Below are positions 28,384-38,123 of a stretch of DNA of 64,000 nucleotides, in pieces; position 1 is the stretch's first letter; every line of letters begins with the position of its first letter. The stretch is from Pseudomonas abietaniphila. GTDB lineage: Bacteria; Pseudomonadota; Gammaproteobacteria; Pseudomonadales; Pseudomonadaceae. The translations under genes and the position numbers were made by a program. The notes under the pieces were generated by a model. The model did no database searches and was not told the DNA's origin. It was given only the letters and a program-made list of their open reading frames with translations. The stretch lies in the NCBI RefSeq assembly GCF_900100795.1, contig NZ_FNCO01000005.1:248001-312000 (forward strand). Reading direction: 5' to 3'.

Positions 28384-29034
28384 ATGCCTGAAGAACGAAT
28401 GACCGACGCGACATCCACCACCGGCCCCGGTCGCCCGAAGGATCTGACCAAGCGCAAGGCGATCCTCGACGCCGCGAAAGACCTGTTCGTGCGCAATGGT
28501 TATGCGAGCACAAGCATGGACGCGGTGGCCGCTGAAGCCGGGGTCTCCAAGCTCACCGTCTACAGCCATTTCAATGACAAGGAGACGCTGTTTTCCGCCG
28601 CCGTGGTGGCACGGTGTGAGGAGCAGCTTCCCGAGCTGTTCGTCGACGTGGGCACCGCGGAACCCTTGGAAAAAGTATTGCTGGGTATTGCGAGGGGATT
28701 TCAGACGCTGATCAACAGCCCTGAGTCGATTGAGTTGCACCGGTTGATGATCGCCCTGGGCACTCAGGACACCGCGCTTTCGCAGGTTTTCTTCGAGGCA
28801 GGCCCCCAGCGCATCCTGCATGAGATGGAGCGTTTTCTGACGCGGGTGAACGACACGGAGGGATTGCACTTCGATTCACCGGTCAGCGCCGCCGGGCACT
28901 TCCTGAGCTTGATCAAAGGCGTGTGCAATTTCCGCCTGCTGATTGGCAACGGCGGCGTGCCGGATGAACAGACCGGTGAACAGCATGTCCGGGAAGTGGT
29001 GGCGTTGTTTTTGAAGGCGTATCGGGCCGAATAG
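28384..29034 (+). CDS. TetR-family repressor of the efflux operon, MexL-like
   Basis: The 216-residue protein has a TetR helix-turn-helix at about residues 22-68: RKAILDAAKDLFVRNGYAST, then VAAEAGVSKLTVYSHFNDKE. A ligand-binding domain close to the C-terminal type of AcrR/FadR-like regulators follows. It is divergent from the RND operon, so repression of that operon and of itself is likely. MexL has the same position in PAO1, but I cannot prove orthology by eye. A second ATG at 28399 would also work; neither has a strong ribosome-binding site. Confidence 0.85.
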   Translation: MPEERMTDATSTTGPGRPKDLTKRKAILDAAKDLFVRNGYASTSMDAVAAEAGVSKLTVYSHFNDKETLFSAAVVARCEEQLPELFVDVGTAEPLEKVLLGIARGFQTLINSPESIELHRLMIALGTQDTALSQVFFEAGPQRILHEMERFLTRVNDTEGLHFDSPVSAAGHFLSLIKGVCNFRLLIGNGGVPDEQTGEQHVREVVALFLKAYRAE

Positions 29035-29045
29035 ACACTGACCGT

Positions 29046-29134
29046 TGTAGGAGCGCGCTTGCCCGCGAAGCAGTGTGTCAGTCCCCACTCATGGTGCTGA
29101 CATACCGCAATCGCGGGCAAGCGCGCTCCTACAG
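29046..29134. repeat. REP doublet, GCGCTTGCCCGCGA subtype
   Basis: Inverted arms TGTAGGAGCGCGCTTGCCCG (29046) and CGCGGGCAAGCGCGCTCCTA (to 29134) lie in the convergent gap between the TetR gene and rsmJ. This position suits a bidirectional transcript end. Confidence 0.87.
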
Positions 29135-29151
29135 ATCACTGGAAGTGCGGA

Positions 29152-29934
29152 TTACGGCTTCAACGCCTTTTTCGGATAGATGTCGTACCGGCTGGACTTC
29201 CCGTCGAGCGCATAGCTGGGCTTCACGCCTTCGATGCACGGCGCCTTGCGCGGGCGCTTGACGACCACGCGGTGGGTGGCCAGCGCCAGAGCGGCTTCCA
29301 GCAAGGCCGGAGCGTCCATGTCGTCGCCCACCAGCGGCCGGAACAGGCGCATTTCCTTCTTCACCAGCGCCGTTTTCTCACGGTGTGGAAACATCGGGTC
29401 GACATAGATCACCTGGGGTGGCTCACCCTGCCAATTGCGCATCAGCTCGATGGAATTGCCCGTCAGCAGACGCATCTGGCCAATGATGCCGCCCACTTCC
29501 AGGTCCTGAGATCCCCGCGCCAGCCCGTCTTCGAGCAACGCGGCAATGATCGGCTGACGCTCGATCAGGCTCATTTCACACCCCAGGCTCGCCAGCACGA
29601 ACGCATCCTTGCCCATTCCCGCCGTCGCATCCAGCACACGAGGGCGAACGCCTGGCTGGATGCCGACGGCCTTGGCGATCATCTGCCCGCTGCCGCCGCC
29701 GAACAGACGCCGATGGGCCGCCTTGCCTTCGACGAAGTCCACGCGGACCGGCCCCGGCGCGTCGTCACCCAACTGCTGCAATTGCAGGCCGTCGTCGCTG
29801 ACCTGCAACGCGAAATCGGCCTCGGCATCCTCATGCGGCAAGCCAAGACGTCTGGCCCACTGCGCAGCCTTTTCCTGAGAGTCAGGGGTCAGGGCTTCAA
29901 CCCGGATGCGGCTGCCCGCCTGTTGCTCGTTCAT
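29152..29934 (-). CDS. rsmJ: 16S rRNA (guanine-1516-N2)-methyltransferase
   Basis: RsmJ methylates G1516 of 16S rRNA in the cytoplasm. The 260-residue protein has the SAM-binding motif [12 protein letters not shown] at residues 101-112 and the catalytic-type motif [18 protein letters not shown] from residue 179. Both are hallmarks of the RsmJ (YhiQ) family. The start [15 protein letters not shown] was chosen; the frame runs 22 codons further upstream with no family resemblance. It is divergent from the tandem-repeat gene, with about 98 bases between them. Confidence 0.93.
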   Translation of the reverse strand: MNEQQAGSRIRVEALTPDSQEKAAQWARRLGLPHEDAEADFALQVSDDGLQLQQLGDDAPGPVRVDFVEGKAAHRRLFGGGSGQMIAKAVGIQPGVRPRVLDATAGMGKDAFVLASLGCEMSLIERQPIIAALLEDGLARGSQDLEVGGIIGQMRLLTGNSIELMRNWQGEPPQVIYVDPMFPHREKTALVKKEMRLFRPLVGDDMDAPALLEAALALATHRVVVKRPRKAPCIEGVKPSYALDGKSSRYDIYPKKALKP

Positions 29935-30032
29935 CGTTTCCACACGCTCAAATTTTCTTAATGATTGGCAACATCTGCCGATAACGAATGTATCCGGCAT
30001 TTTGCCAGAGCCACGGCATGTACTGAGCGCTT

Positions 30033-30662
30033 ATGTCAGACATTCAGCAAACATCCTCCATAGGTTATTTGACGTACGCAGGCGACTACAGCGTACGCAA
30101 TACCGAGACCCTGAGCGGCGTCACGCAGCTCTGGCAGGATGCGTTTGCCCGTGCCATGGCTCAGCAGGTGGACGATAACGCCGGCACTGCCCCGGCCTAC
30201 AGCGTCGTCGCGGCAACGGACAGCATGACTGGCGAACCGATTGCCGGTGCCAAGACCCTGAGCAAAATTGTCGAACAGCGCGCCTGCCCGGTCGAGGACA
30301 AGGAAATCGCCCCGCCGGAGCCTTTGTTTCTCCCCATCGCCGAATTCGAGTGGGACCTGGCCGACAAGCCCGCTGTGCCGTTCAGCGCCAGCGAACTGAT
30401 CGAGCAACAGCGCAATCTGGAATTCGACAGCAGTTGGGTGCGTCCAACCGTACTCAACCCGTACGACGACAGCGTCGAACCCGGTCCCGGCCCTCAGCCA
30501 CGCCCGCTGTTCCTGCCCATCGCCGAGTTCGAATGGGACCTGGCCGACAAACCCGCCACGCCGTTCAGCCCCGAAGAAATGACCGAACAACAGCGCAATC
30601 TGGCGTTCGACAATGGCTGGGCGCGCCCGATTGTGTTGCAGAACCTGCGTATCGCCGCCTGA
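30033..30662 (+). CDS. Unrecognised protein with two near-identical 45-residue repeats
   Basis: I do not recognise this 209-residue protein. Residues 1-90 are polar with no signal peptide or membrane helix. Residues 97-141 and 158-202 are two copies of a unit that begins PLFLPIAEFEWDLADKPA, continues PFS...E..EQQRNL..FD, and ends W.RP.VL; about 35 of 45 positions are identical. The linker (142-157) is rich in Pro and Gly. It is transcribed alone, between rsmJ and a convergent extensin-like gene. The frame is open throughout and codon use matches its neighbours, so it is likely a real gene; the first ATG is used and has no strong ribosome-binding site. Confidence 0.75.
   Translation: MSDIQQTSSIGYLTYAGDYSVRNTETLSGVTQLWQDAFARAMAQQVDDNAGTAPAYSVVAATDSMTGEPIAGAKTLSKIVEQRACPVEDKEIAPPEPLFLPIAEFEWDLADKPAVPFSASELIEQQRNLEFDSSWVRPTVLNPYDDSVEPGPGPQPRPLFLPIAEFEWDLADKPATPFSPEEMTEQQRNLAFDNGWARPIVLQNLRIAA
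30321..30638 (+). repeat. In-gene tandem duplication
   Basis: The two protein repeats are encoded by 30321-30455 and 30504-30638, offset by 183 bases. The DNA is largely conserved as well (for example GCCGA.TTCGA.TGGGACCTGG), which points to a fairly recent duplication or to strong constraint. Confidence 0.85.
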
Positions 30663-30686
30663 CGAATCTTCGCGCTCCGGTGCCAT

Positions 30687-31385
30687 TCAACGACAAACCT
30701 GCCAGCGCCCCATGTCCACGTGAAAGTGATTCCGATGCGCCGCGTTGTAGTCCGGGCCGAGGACGGTGTTGAACTGCTTGCAGGCTTCATCCCTTACAAG
30801 CCTCAGAAACTGCCCGTTGGCGCCGTCGTCTTTCCAGTCCTTCAGCACTGAAATCCGCCTCCCGTCCGCCAGGCGAAACCCTGCGATGTCCAGCGCATTC
30901 GCCGACGCGTGCTGGCTGAGTCTGCCCTCGCTACGGTTATAAACATTGCGACAGGCGAAGCTTCCCAGGTGATCGATCTGGACGACCTTCTGCCCGAACA
31001 CCGCCTGCGCCGCCGGTTGCAGCGCGTGAACATCAAACAGCGCGTAGGCCACGGCCAGCCGACAACTGGAGAGGAAACTGCTGCTTAGCACGACGTCACC
31101 GCCCTGGACACGCAACGTATCGGTCAACGGGCATTTGGCATCCGGGGCGCTGTCGGCCTGATGGGCGTAACGCAGTGTCGAGGTCTGTAATGCCTGATCG
31201 CAGAGCGAGGGGTCCTCCTGCAAGCGCCAAAGCTTGAAAGAGGTCAGAAGGTTTGGCGGCTCACGTACATCGAGCGGGGCCCAAGGGTTCCAGCGCCCGG
31301 GCACGTCCAGCCAACCCCGCCAGACCGAAAAAACGGTCCCGGCGCAGATCAGCAACAAAGCGAGGAAAACAGTCGAACCGCGCAT
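30687..31385 (-). CDS. Extensin-like C-terminal domain protein
   Basis: The 232-residue product has an N-terminal signal anchor (about residues 5-22) and an extensin-like domain (PF06904) from about residue 55 on. The key segments SQHASANALDIAGFRLADGR and NHFHVDMG carry the His/Asp/His pattern of LAS-type (D-Ala-D-Ala carboxypeptidase-like) zinc peptidases. It is therefore probably a periplasmic peptidoglycan-acting enzyme, though the activity of this family is not proven. Two conserved cysteine pairs (around CPLTD and ACRN) fit an exported protein. The ATG at 31385 is preferred to a TTG two codons upstream. Confidence 0.85.
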   Translation of the reverse strand: MRGSTVFLALLLICAGTVFSVWRGWLDVPGRWNPWAPLDVREPPNLLTSFKLWRLQEDPSLCDQALQTSTLRYAHQADSAPDAKCPLTDTLRVQGGDVVLSSSFLSSCRLAVAYALFDVHALQPAAQAVFGQKVVQIDHLGSFACRNVYNRSEGRLSQHASANALDIAGFRLADGRRISVLKDWKDDGANGQFLRLVRDEACKQFNTVLGPDYNAAHRNHFHVDMGRWQVCR

Positions 31386-31427
31386 GGGCAACGTGTCCAG
31401 AGAGTGAGGGCGTCCACCCTATCGACC

Positions 31428-32300
31428 TCACAGCAGGCCGAGTTGCTCCACGTGCGGCCCACGATCCAGTTCCGGCAGTTCAGGCAAGCCCGGCAGCAAT
31501 GTCATCAATTGCCGATGGAAACGTCGTGCAAGGTCTGGGGCCTGAATGTTGTCCGGGGTGTGCAGGAAGACGTACGGCGTGCGCCCTTCCTCGATCCATC
31601 CGGCGACTTTCTGCGCCCACTGCTCGACAAAACTGTCGTTAGCCTCCAGCTCCGGGCGCCCGATAAACCGCACTTGGGGAAATTGCGTCAACGCAGCAGG
31701 ACGTGGTGGGACTTTCGGCTTTTTCGATTGCGCATGCAGGACAGCCGGATCGCTGGAGATGCAGCTGAACAGCGGCCGCGAATCCAGGCAAATACGCTCC
31801 ACGCCACGGTCGAGCAGCAGGCGATTGAGCATCCGCTCTTCTTCGCCTTTATTGAAGAACGCCATGTTTCGCACTTCCACCGCCAGCGACCGACCCTCGA
31901 GCGCTTCGATGAACGTCGCCAGTTCACCCAGGCGGTTCGGGGTGAAGCTCGCGGGAAGCTGCAACCACAACGGTTGAACGCGCTCGCCGAGCGGCGCCAG
32001 CAGCGTCAGGAAATCCTCGGCCGAGGTGAGGTGCTCGCGCAGATCACCCGCATGGCTGATGTCGCCGGGAAATTTGGCGGTGAAACGAAAATGCTCAGGG
32101 AGGACCTGCGCCCAGCGCAGCACGGTGGTGGCCGCCGGGCGCGCATAGAACGTGGTGTTGCCTTCAACGGCGTTGAAGACTTGAGCGTAAAGCTCGAGAA
32201 AATCCGTGCTGCGCGCATCGTCCGGGTACAACGACTGACGCCAGGCGTTTTCGCTCCAAGACGGGCAACCGATATAGTAAGGCGGGTTGACGACGTTCAA
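31428..32300 (-). CDS. DUF72 (YecE-like) TIM-barrel protein
   Basis: The 290-residue protein belongs to DUF72: it opens YYIGCPSWSENAWRQSLYP. It has FNAVEGNTTFYARP near residue 43, FRFTAKFPGDISH near 70, the LAVEVRN strand near 139 and the YVFLHTPDNIQAPDLA motif near the end. Function is unknown; the fold is a TIM barrel. The only good start is TTG at 32300, whose last two bases overlap the TGA of the 96-codon gene upstream. This suggests re-initiation coupling. It is cytoplasmic, with no signal peptide. Confidence 0.87.
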   Translation of the reverse strand: MNVVNPPYYIGCPSWSENAWRQSLYPDDARSTDFLELYAQVFNAVEGNTTFYARPAATTVLRWAQVLPEHFRFTAKFPGDISHAGDLREHLTSAEDFLTLLAPLGERVQPLWLQLPASFTPNRLGELATFIEALEGRSLAVEVRNMAFFNKGEEERMLNRLLLDRGVERICLDSRPLFSCISSDPAVLHAQSKKPKVPPRPAALTQFPQVRFIGRPELEANDSFVEQWAQKVAGWIEEGRTPYVFLHTPDNIQAPDLARRFHRQLMTLLPGLPELPELDRGPHVEQLGLL

Positions 32301-32587
32301 ACGTGAAGGTCGAGCCCCGAGACCTCAAGATCCCAATCGACGAAGGTGGACGTCGTCAGGTAGCTGCTCAGCGCGTGGGCAACACGAGTGCTCATGGCAC
32401 GGGGGAAAATGATGTCTTGCTGGCGAGCAGGCACGTTGGCGGTGCTGCCGGTCTGACGACGCGACGATTGAGGAATGACTTCAGCATCGTCGATCACTTC
32501 TTCAGAGGCGTTATCTATCGTCGCCGAGCCCTTGCGCGGCTTGCGTTTTATCGGGTACGAACGTTGTGAAGGACCATTAATCCGCAT
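32297..32587 (-). CDS. Small hypothetical protein coupled to the DUF72 gene
   Basis: I do not recognise this 96-residue protein. It is basic at the N-terminus (MRINGPSQRSYPIKRKPRKG) and has a polar middle. A conserved-looking C-terminus follows (FPRAMSTRVAHALSSYLTTSTFVDW). It has no membrane segment. Its stop codon overlaps the TTG start of the DUF72 gene, and that overlap is the main evidence that it is translated. The start codon lacks a clear ribosome-binding site, so the start may differ. Confidence 0.65.
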   Translation of the reverse strand: MRINGPSQRSYPIKRKPRKGSATIDNASEEVIDDAEVIPQSSRRQTGSTANVPARQQDIIFPRAMSTRVAHALSSYLTTSTFVDWDLEVSGLDLHV

Positions 32588-32915
32588 CGATGCTTACTCG
32601 GCGTCTTGTAGTGGCAATTTAATCTCACGGAACGCACTTAAGCAAACTCGCGAACGATAACTAGACCACAGTTATTACAAAACGTTTAAATCCACCGAGC
32701 AGAAAATGAACATTTGTCGCCGAACGGTAGCGAATGCTGTGACTTGGGTCGCAGATCGAGCGTGTTTGCCGTTCGGACAGCACGCATTATTAGCACAAGA
32801 ACAGAAGAGTTGCGGGAAGCGGCGTGTTGCGGGCCGCGTTCGTCCGAAGTGCGGCCCATACCCTCGTAACCTCGGACGTCGCCTACAGAGTTCGAGTTGA
32901 TGCACGCACTCGTGT
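32588..32915. other. Gap between the 96-codon gene and tsaB
   Basis: This 328-base gap is AT-richer than its surroundings near 32620-32720, where the promoter of the 96-codon/DUF72 pair should lie. It ends with a degenerate ACGTC-core repeat (32861-32890) next to a GGGCCGC...GCGGCCC inverted repeat (32832-32857). No gene is seen. Confidence 0.5.
32861..32890 (-). repeat. Degenerate ACGTC-core REP-like element
   Basis: CTCGTAACCTCGGACGTCGC on the plus strand, then CTACAGAG, matches the family core with changes. Only the core is recognisable. Confidence 0.5.
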
Positions 32916-33590
32916 TCAACGCGCCTTGGGCGTCGCCACTTTGTCACGCAGGTAAACCGGCTGTGCATCGTCAGCAACGATGGCCTCGCCTCGCTGCCAG
33001 GCGTACGTCGCAAGCGTCAGCAAGTCCTGAGCGTGCGGCAACATGCCGGCATCCTGAGCGGACACCGCCACCGGGAGACGCTCGGCATAACCCCAGCCCG
33101 TGCCCGCTCCGAACCAGTCTCCCGACGCATCGGCAGGCAAGGCGGCCTGCTCCGGCGGCATCACCGCCTCTTCGCCGACCAGCCTCATTTCACCGTCGGT
33201 TTCGCGATAGCAGCCCCAATACACCTCATCCATCCGCGCATCGATGGCCGACGCGACCTGACGGACGCCATGCTCACGAAACGCTCGCTGCGCCAGTACG
33301 GCCAGGTTGGACACGGGGAGCACCGGACGATCGAGTCCAAACGCCAGCCCCTGCACCACGCCGATGGCGATACGCACGCCGGTGAAGGCACCCGGCCCAC
33401 GACCGAACGCAATGGCGTCCAGCGCCGACAGCCCGATACCCGCTTCGGCCAGCAAGTCCTTGATCATCGGCAACAGTTTCTGCGCGTGCAGGCGCGGGAT
33501 CACCTCGTAGTGAGTCAGCACTTTGCCGTCGTGCAGCAAAGCAACTGAGCAGGCTTCAGTGGCGGTGTCCAGGGCCAGCAGGGTCGTCAT
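32916..33590 (-). CDS. tsaB: tRNA t6A biosynthesis protein TsaB
   Basis: TsaB is the scaffold partner of TsaD and TsaE in the complex that transfers threonylcarbamoyl to A37 of ANN-decoding tRNAs. The 224-residue protein has the ASKHA-fold N-terminus LLALDTATEACSVAL and the motif FGRGPGAFTGVRIAIGVVQG near residue 66, typical of TsaB. The chosen ATG removes 24 codons that read through the terminator region. It lies downstream of adk on the same strand. Its product feeds TcdA, also in this window. Confidence 0.95.
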   Translation of the reverse strand: MTTLLALDTATEACSVALLHDGKVLTHYEVIPRLHAQKLLPMIKDLLAEAGIGLSALDAIAFGRGPGAFTGVRIAIGVVQGLAFGLDRPVLPVSNLAVLAQRAFREHGVRQVASAIDARMDEVYWGCYRETDGEMRLVGEEAVMPPEQAALPADASGDWFGAGTGWGYAERLPVAVSAQDAGMLPHAQDLLTLATYAWQRGEAIVADDAQPVYLRDKVATPKAR

Positions 33591-33647
33591 CGGGTTTTCC
33601 ACGGTTGTGCAAAAGAGGGTTAGACAAAAACGTGCCGCATTATAAAC

Positions 33648-33675
33648 AACAACGGCCCGCAAGCGGGCCGTTGTT
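33648..33675 (-). terminator. Intrinsic terminator after adk
   Basis: A perfect 13-bp stem (AACAACGGCCCGC / GCGGGCCGTTGTT) with a two-base apical gap lies 20 bases after the adk stop. On the minus strand it runs into GTTGTTTATAA. The partial T-run allows some read-through into tsaB. Confidence 0.75.
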
Positions 33676-33694
33676 CACTGCACCTATCAAAGGA

Positions 33695-34360
<666 letters not shown>

Positions 34361-34581
34361 TTATAGAGATTTCGTCGGATTCGCCTAAATGGGGCCAATC
34401 ACAAAAAAAATTAACTGACCCAACGGCCAAAGGCTGATCAAGATACACAGCCGATTCATACCGCACAAGACGCCAAAAGTCGCAGTAACCCACGATAAAC
34501 CAGTAGCTTGGCAACGATTGGCAGGCGGGTATGACCTGGCGCAACTTTAAAGCAATGCGCCCTCGCCGATCACCCACACGC

Positions 34582-34612
34582 CGCGAGATGAAGGCTTGCA
34601 CCTTCATCCGCG
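34582..34612 (-). terminator. Hairpin after ppc
   Basis: CGCG-A-GATGAAGG, a six-base loop, then CCTTCATC-CGCG forms a 12-bp stem with one bulge just downstream of the ppc stop. No T-run follows on the minus strand, so this may be a 3'-end stabiliser or a Rho-associated end. Confidence 0.45.
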
Positions 34613-34626
34613 GGGGCAATCTCACC

Positions 34627-37263
34627 TTAGCCGGTGTTGCGCAAACCGGCGGCAATGCCTGCGACAGACACCAACAGAGCCTGTACCAAAGGACTGTCCA
34701 GACTCGCGTCCTGAACACGGGACCGCGCCAGCAACTCGGCTTGTAATAGATGAAGCGGATCGAGGTAGGTGTTGCGCAGGCTGATGAATTCCAGGGTTTC
34801 AGGACTGTGCGCCAGCAACTGCGACTGGCCGGTCAGCCCCAGCACCACGCTGCACGCCTGCGACAATAGGTCGCGCAAATGTGCACCCAAATGCTGCAGC
34901 CCCGGTTCTACCAGACGTTCGTCGTAGAGTTGCGCGATATCACTGTCGGCCTTGGCGAGCACCATCTCCAGCATATCGATCCGCGTGCGGAAAAATGGCC
35001 ACTGCTCACGCATCTGCGCCAGAAGCGCGCCTTCGCCACGTTCGAGCGCCTTGCTCAGCGCGTCTTCCCAGCCCAACCATGCAGGGAGCATCAAGCGTGT
35101 CTGGGTCCAGGCGAAGATCCACGGAATTGCCCGCAAGCTCTCGACGCCCCCCTCCCGACGCTTGGCCGGTCGACTGCCCAACGGCAGGCGACCGAGCTCC
35201 TGTTCAGGCGTCGCCTGGCGAAAATACTCGACGAACTCAGGGTTTTCACGCACCACGGCGCGGTACGCGTTGACACCATCCGCCGCCAGCTCATCCATCA
35301 TCGTGCGCCAGGCGGGTTTGGGCATCGGCGGCGGTTGCAGCGTTGCTTCAAGCACGGCCGCGAGGTAGAGGTTGAGGTTTTGTTCGGCAATGTCCGGCAG
35401 GCCGAACTTGAAGCGGATCATCTCGCCCTGCTCGGTGGTGCGGAAACGCCCGGCAACCGAGCCTGGCGGCTGGGACAGAATCGCCGCGTGAGCGGGACCA
35501 CCACCCCGTCCGACCGTGCCACCGCGGCCATGGAACAGCAGCAATTCAACCTGCTGCGCACGGCAGATCTCCACCAGTTTTTCCTGCGCCCGGTACTGTG
35601 CCCAGGCGGCGGCTGTTGTGCCCGCATCCTTGGCCGAATCGGAGTAACCGATCATGACTTCCTGCGGGCCGTGCAAGCGCAGGCGATAGCCCGGCAGGCT
35701 GAGCAGGTGCTCGATCACCGGCCCGGCGTTATCCAGGTCAGCCAGGGTTTCGAACAACGGCACCACGCGCATCGGGCGCTGCAGTCCGGCTTCTTTCAAC
35801 AGCAGTTGTACGGCCAGCACATCGGACGCCGCACCGGCCATGGAGATGACGTATGACCCCAGCGATGCCGCAGGCGCAGCGGCCACCTCCCGACAGGTCG
35901 CCAGTACCTCGGCGGTTTCGGCGGCGGGTTTAAAATGCGCGGGCAGCAGCGGGCGCTTGTTGCTCAGCTCACGCAACAGAAACTCGATACGCGCGTTTTC
36001 GTCCCACTCGTTATAGCGCCCGAGCCCCAGATAATCAGTGATTTCGGTCATCGCCGAGCTGTGCCGCGTGGAGTCCTGACGCACATCGAGCTTGACCAGA
36101 AACAGGCCGAACGTCACCGCGCGGCGCAGGCAGTCCAGCAGCGGGCCGTCGGCGATCACACCCATGCCGCACGCGTGCAGCGACTGAAAACACAGCTGCA
36201 ACGGATCCAGCAGGTCGCGATTGTTGTGCAGCACACCTTCAGGCGCTGGCTGCGTCACGCTCAACGAGGCATGCGCCCAGTTACGGGTGGCGCGCAGCCG
36301 TTCGCGGAGTTGTTTCAGCACGCTGCGGTAGGGTTCGGCACTGTCTCCCGACGCCGCCATCAGCGCCGGGCTGGCCTGCTGCATCGACAGCTCAGCCGCG
36401 AGTTGATCGACGTCTCGCAGGTAGAGATCGGCCGCCATCCAGCGCGCGAGCAACAGCACTTCGCGGGTGACAGCAGCCGTGACATTCGGGTTGCCATCCC
36501 GGTCACCGCCCATCCACGAGGCGAAGCGAATCGGCGCGGCTCCCAGTGGCAAATGCAGGCCCGTCGCGGCATGCAAGGCGTGATCGGCTTTACGCAGGTA
36601 GTTGGGAATGGCTTGCCACAGCGAGTTTTCGATGACGGCAAAGCCCCACTTCGCTTCGTCCACCGGCGTGGGTCGAATGCGGCGGATCTCTTCGGTGTGC
36701 CAGGCTTCAGCGATCAAGCGTTGCAGCCTTTCGGTGATCTGTTCGCGCTCAAGGCGATTCAGGTCGCGATGGTCGAGGGCGGCGAGCTGCGCGGCGATGG
36801 CGTCGTATTTCTGGATCAAGGTCCGGCGGGCGACTTCGGTGGGGTGAGCGGTCAGTACCAGCTCGATTTCCAGCTTCCCAAGCTGGCGGGCCAGGGCTTC
36901 GGAGGATTGTCCGGACTGCTTGAGACGCTCCAGCAATTCCGGCAGCACGCGCGACTCGAAGGGTTGCGGCTTGCTGTCATCGCGGCGATGAATGAGCTGG
37001 TACTGCTCGGCGATGTTGGCCAGGTTCAAGAACTGGTTAAAGGCCCGTGCCACTGGCAGCAGTTCGTCTTCACCGAGGCTTTCAAGGTTGGAGCTCAGTT
37101 GCTCGGTGCTTTGCGTCGAGCCGTGGCGACCGGCCTTGGCGCTCTTGCGGATACGCTCGATCTTCTCGAGAAAATCAGCCCCATGCTGATCACGAATGGT
37201 GTTGCCCAACAGCTCACCCAGCAGGTGAACGTCCTCGCGCAATCGTGCATCGATATCAGCCAT
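34627..37263 (-). CDS. ppc: Phosphoenolpyruvate carboxylase
   Basis: Ppc carboxylates PEP to oxaloacetate to refill the TCA cycle. The 878-residue protein has the catalytic histidine motif [14 protein letters not shown] near residue 136. The central [16 protein letters not shown] loop near 573 and the effector-site region ([15 protein letters not shown]) are present. The C-terminus ends in NTG, matching the conserved end of the family. Length is normal for Pseudomonas. It diverges from the 114-codon gene and is followed by adk after about 280 bases without a gene. Confidence 0.97.
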   Translation of the reverse strand: MADIDARLREDVHLLGELLGNTIRDQHGADFLEKIERIRKSAKAGRHGSTQSTEQLSSNLESLGEDELLPVARAFNQFLNLANIAEQYQLIHRRDDSKPQPFESRVLPELLERLKQSGQSSEALARQLGKLEIELVLTAHPTEVARRTLIQKYDAIAAQLAALDHRDLNRLEREQITERLQRLIAEAWHTEEIRRIRPTPVDEAKWGFAVIENSLWQAIPNYLRKADHALHAATGLHLPLGAAPIRFASWMGGDRDGNPNVTAAVTREVLLLARWMAADLYLRDVDQLAAELSMQQASPALMAASGDSAEPYRSVLKQLRERLRATRNWAHASLSVTQPAPEGVLHNNRDLLDPLQLCFQSLHACGMGVIADGPLLDCLRRAVTFGLFLVKLDVRQDSTRHSSAMTEITDYLGLGRYNEWDENARIEFLLRELSNKRPLLPAHFKPAAETAEVLATCREVAAAPAASLGSYVISMAGAASDVLAVQLLLKEAGLQRPMRVVPLFETLADLDNAGPVIEHLLSLPGYRLRLHGPQEVMIGYSDSAKDAGTTAAAWAQYRAQEKLVEICRAQQVELLLFHGRGGTVGRGGGPAHAAILSQPPGSVAGRFRTTEQGEMIRFKFGLPDIAEQNLNLYLAAVLEATLQPPPMPKPAWRTMMDELAADGVNAYRAVVRENPEFVEYFRQATPEQELGRLPLGSRPAKRREGGVESLRAIPWIFAWTQTRLMLPAWLGWEDALSKALERGEGALLAQMREQWPFFRTRIDMLEMVLAKADSDIAQLYDERLVEPGLQHLGAHLRDLLSQACSVVLGLTGQSQLLAHSPETLEFISLRNTYLDPLHLLQAELLARSRVQDASLDSPLVQALLVSVAGIAAGLRNTG

Positions 37264-37496
37264 CCAGCCCTCTCCTTCAGCGTTTTTTTGTTCTGCCTTG
37301 AGTCAGTTCGATCACTCGAAACTGAACGCCCGCGTAAGTTTTGCCTCTATCTCTGTGTATAGAGCGACAAATTCATACATGCGCGCAACCCTTTGCCGCA
37401 CATCTGCCGGGAGCAAGCTAGTCTCATCAGCGAACCCCACGAGGGTTCGAACATTCGCCTGAACCCGCCACCACGCGGGTGTACGAAGAGGTCTTT

Positions 37497-37841
37497 ATGA
37501 AAATCCGTGAGCTCGCAAAACAGTGGGAACAGACCGCCAAGGGTCGTCTGACCAAGACCGGCTATGCGGTTCATCTGGATGTCGAAGCCGCTGCACGGCT
37601 GGCCGCGCTGGCGGAAATGTACCCCAAGCGCACCCCGGAAGAATTAATGGGTGAGCTGATCGGTGCCGCCCTGGAAGAGCTGGAAGCCAGTTTTCCGTAC
37701 ATCAAGGGTTCGCACGTGGTCGCCACCGATGAAGAAGGCGATCCGCTCTACGAAGATGTCGGCCCAACACCGCGTTTCCTTGCCCTGTCTCGTCGTTTTC
37801 TGCAGGATTTGTCCGATCAGCAGGACAACCCACAGCACTGA
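37497..37841 (+). CDS. Conserved hypothetical protein, 114 residues
   Basis: The small soluble protein begins MKIRELAKQWEQTAKGRLTK and is mostly helical and acidic toward the C-terminus. The segment RLAALAEMYPKRTPEELMGELIGAALEELE looks like a ribbon-helix-helix-like or short helical bundle, but I cannot name a family. It sits between ppc and the lptF locus as a similar gene does in PAO1. A GAAGAGG ribosome-binding site is 6 bases before the ATG, and a strong terminator follows, so it is very likely a real single-gene unit. Confidence 0.8.
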   Translation: MKIRELAKQWEQTAKGRLTKTGYAVHLDVEAAARLAALAEMYPKRTPEELMGELIGAALEELEASFPYIKGSHVVATDEEGDPLYEDVGPTPRFLALSRRFLQDLSDQQDNPQH

Positions 37842-37870
37842 TTACGACGTCGCTTTCAGCGCTTTGAAAA

Positions 37871-37914
37871 GAGTCGCGCCACCCCGTCAGCACGGGCCTG
37901 GCGCGTCTTTTTTT
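37871..37914 (+). terminator. Intrinsic terminator after the 114-codon gene
   Basis: GTCGCGCCA...CCCGT / ACGGG...TGGCGCG is followed by seven T. The stem is long and GC-rich, and it lies 30 bases after the stop codon. Confidence 0.88.
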
Positions 37915-37982
37915 GTGCCAGTTTTTCAACGTCAATTTCTCACTTTGTAGAAATCCACTCAGTCAGATGGCTAAAAAACGCT

Positions 37983-38010
37983 GAACTATTCAAAAACTGC
38001 TCAGGTCCGA
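37983..38010 (+). promoter_or_regulatory. Probable AlgU (sigma-22) promoter of the DUF4398-lptF operon
   Basis: GAACTA, 17 bases, then TCCGA closely matches the AlgU consensus (GAACTT, 16-17 bases, TCTGA). It precedes the DUF4398 start by 113 bases. In P. aeruginosa lptF is known to depend on AlgU, so cell-envelope stress control is expected here. Confidence 0.55.
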
Positions 38011-38123
38011 GCATTTAGCCATTACAGAAAAAGCCGACAGATGGCAGCGGATACATGACCCTGTCATCCAGCCGCCAGGCTCTTGACTGAAATGGAAAAC
38101 ATCGTGTTTTCAGGAGTTTCAAA

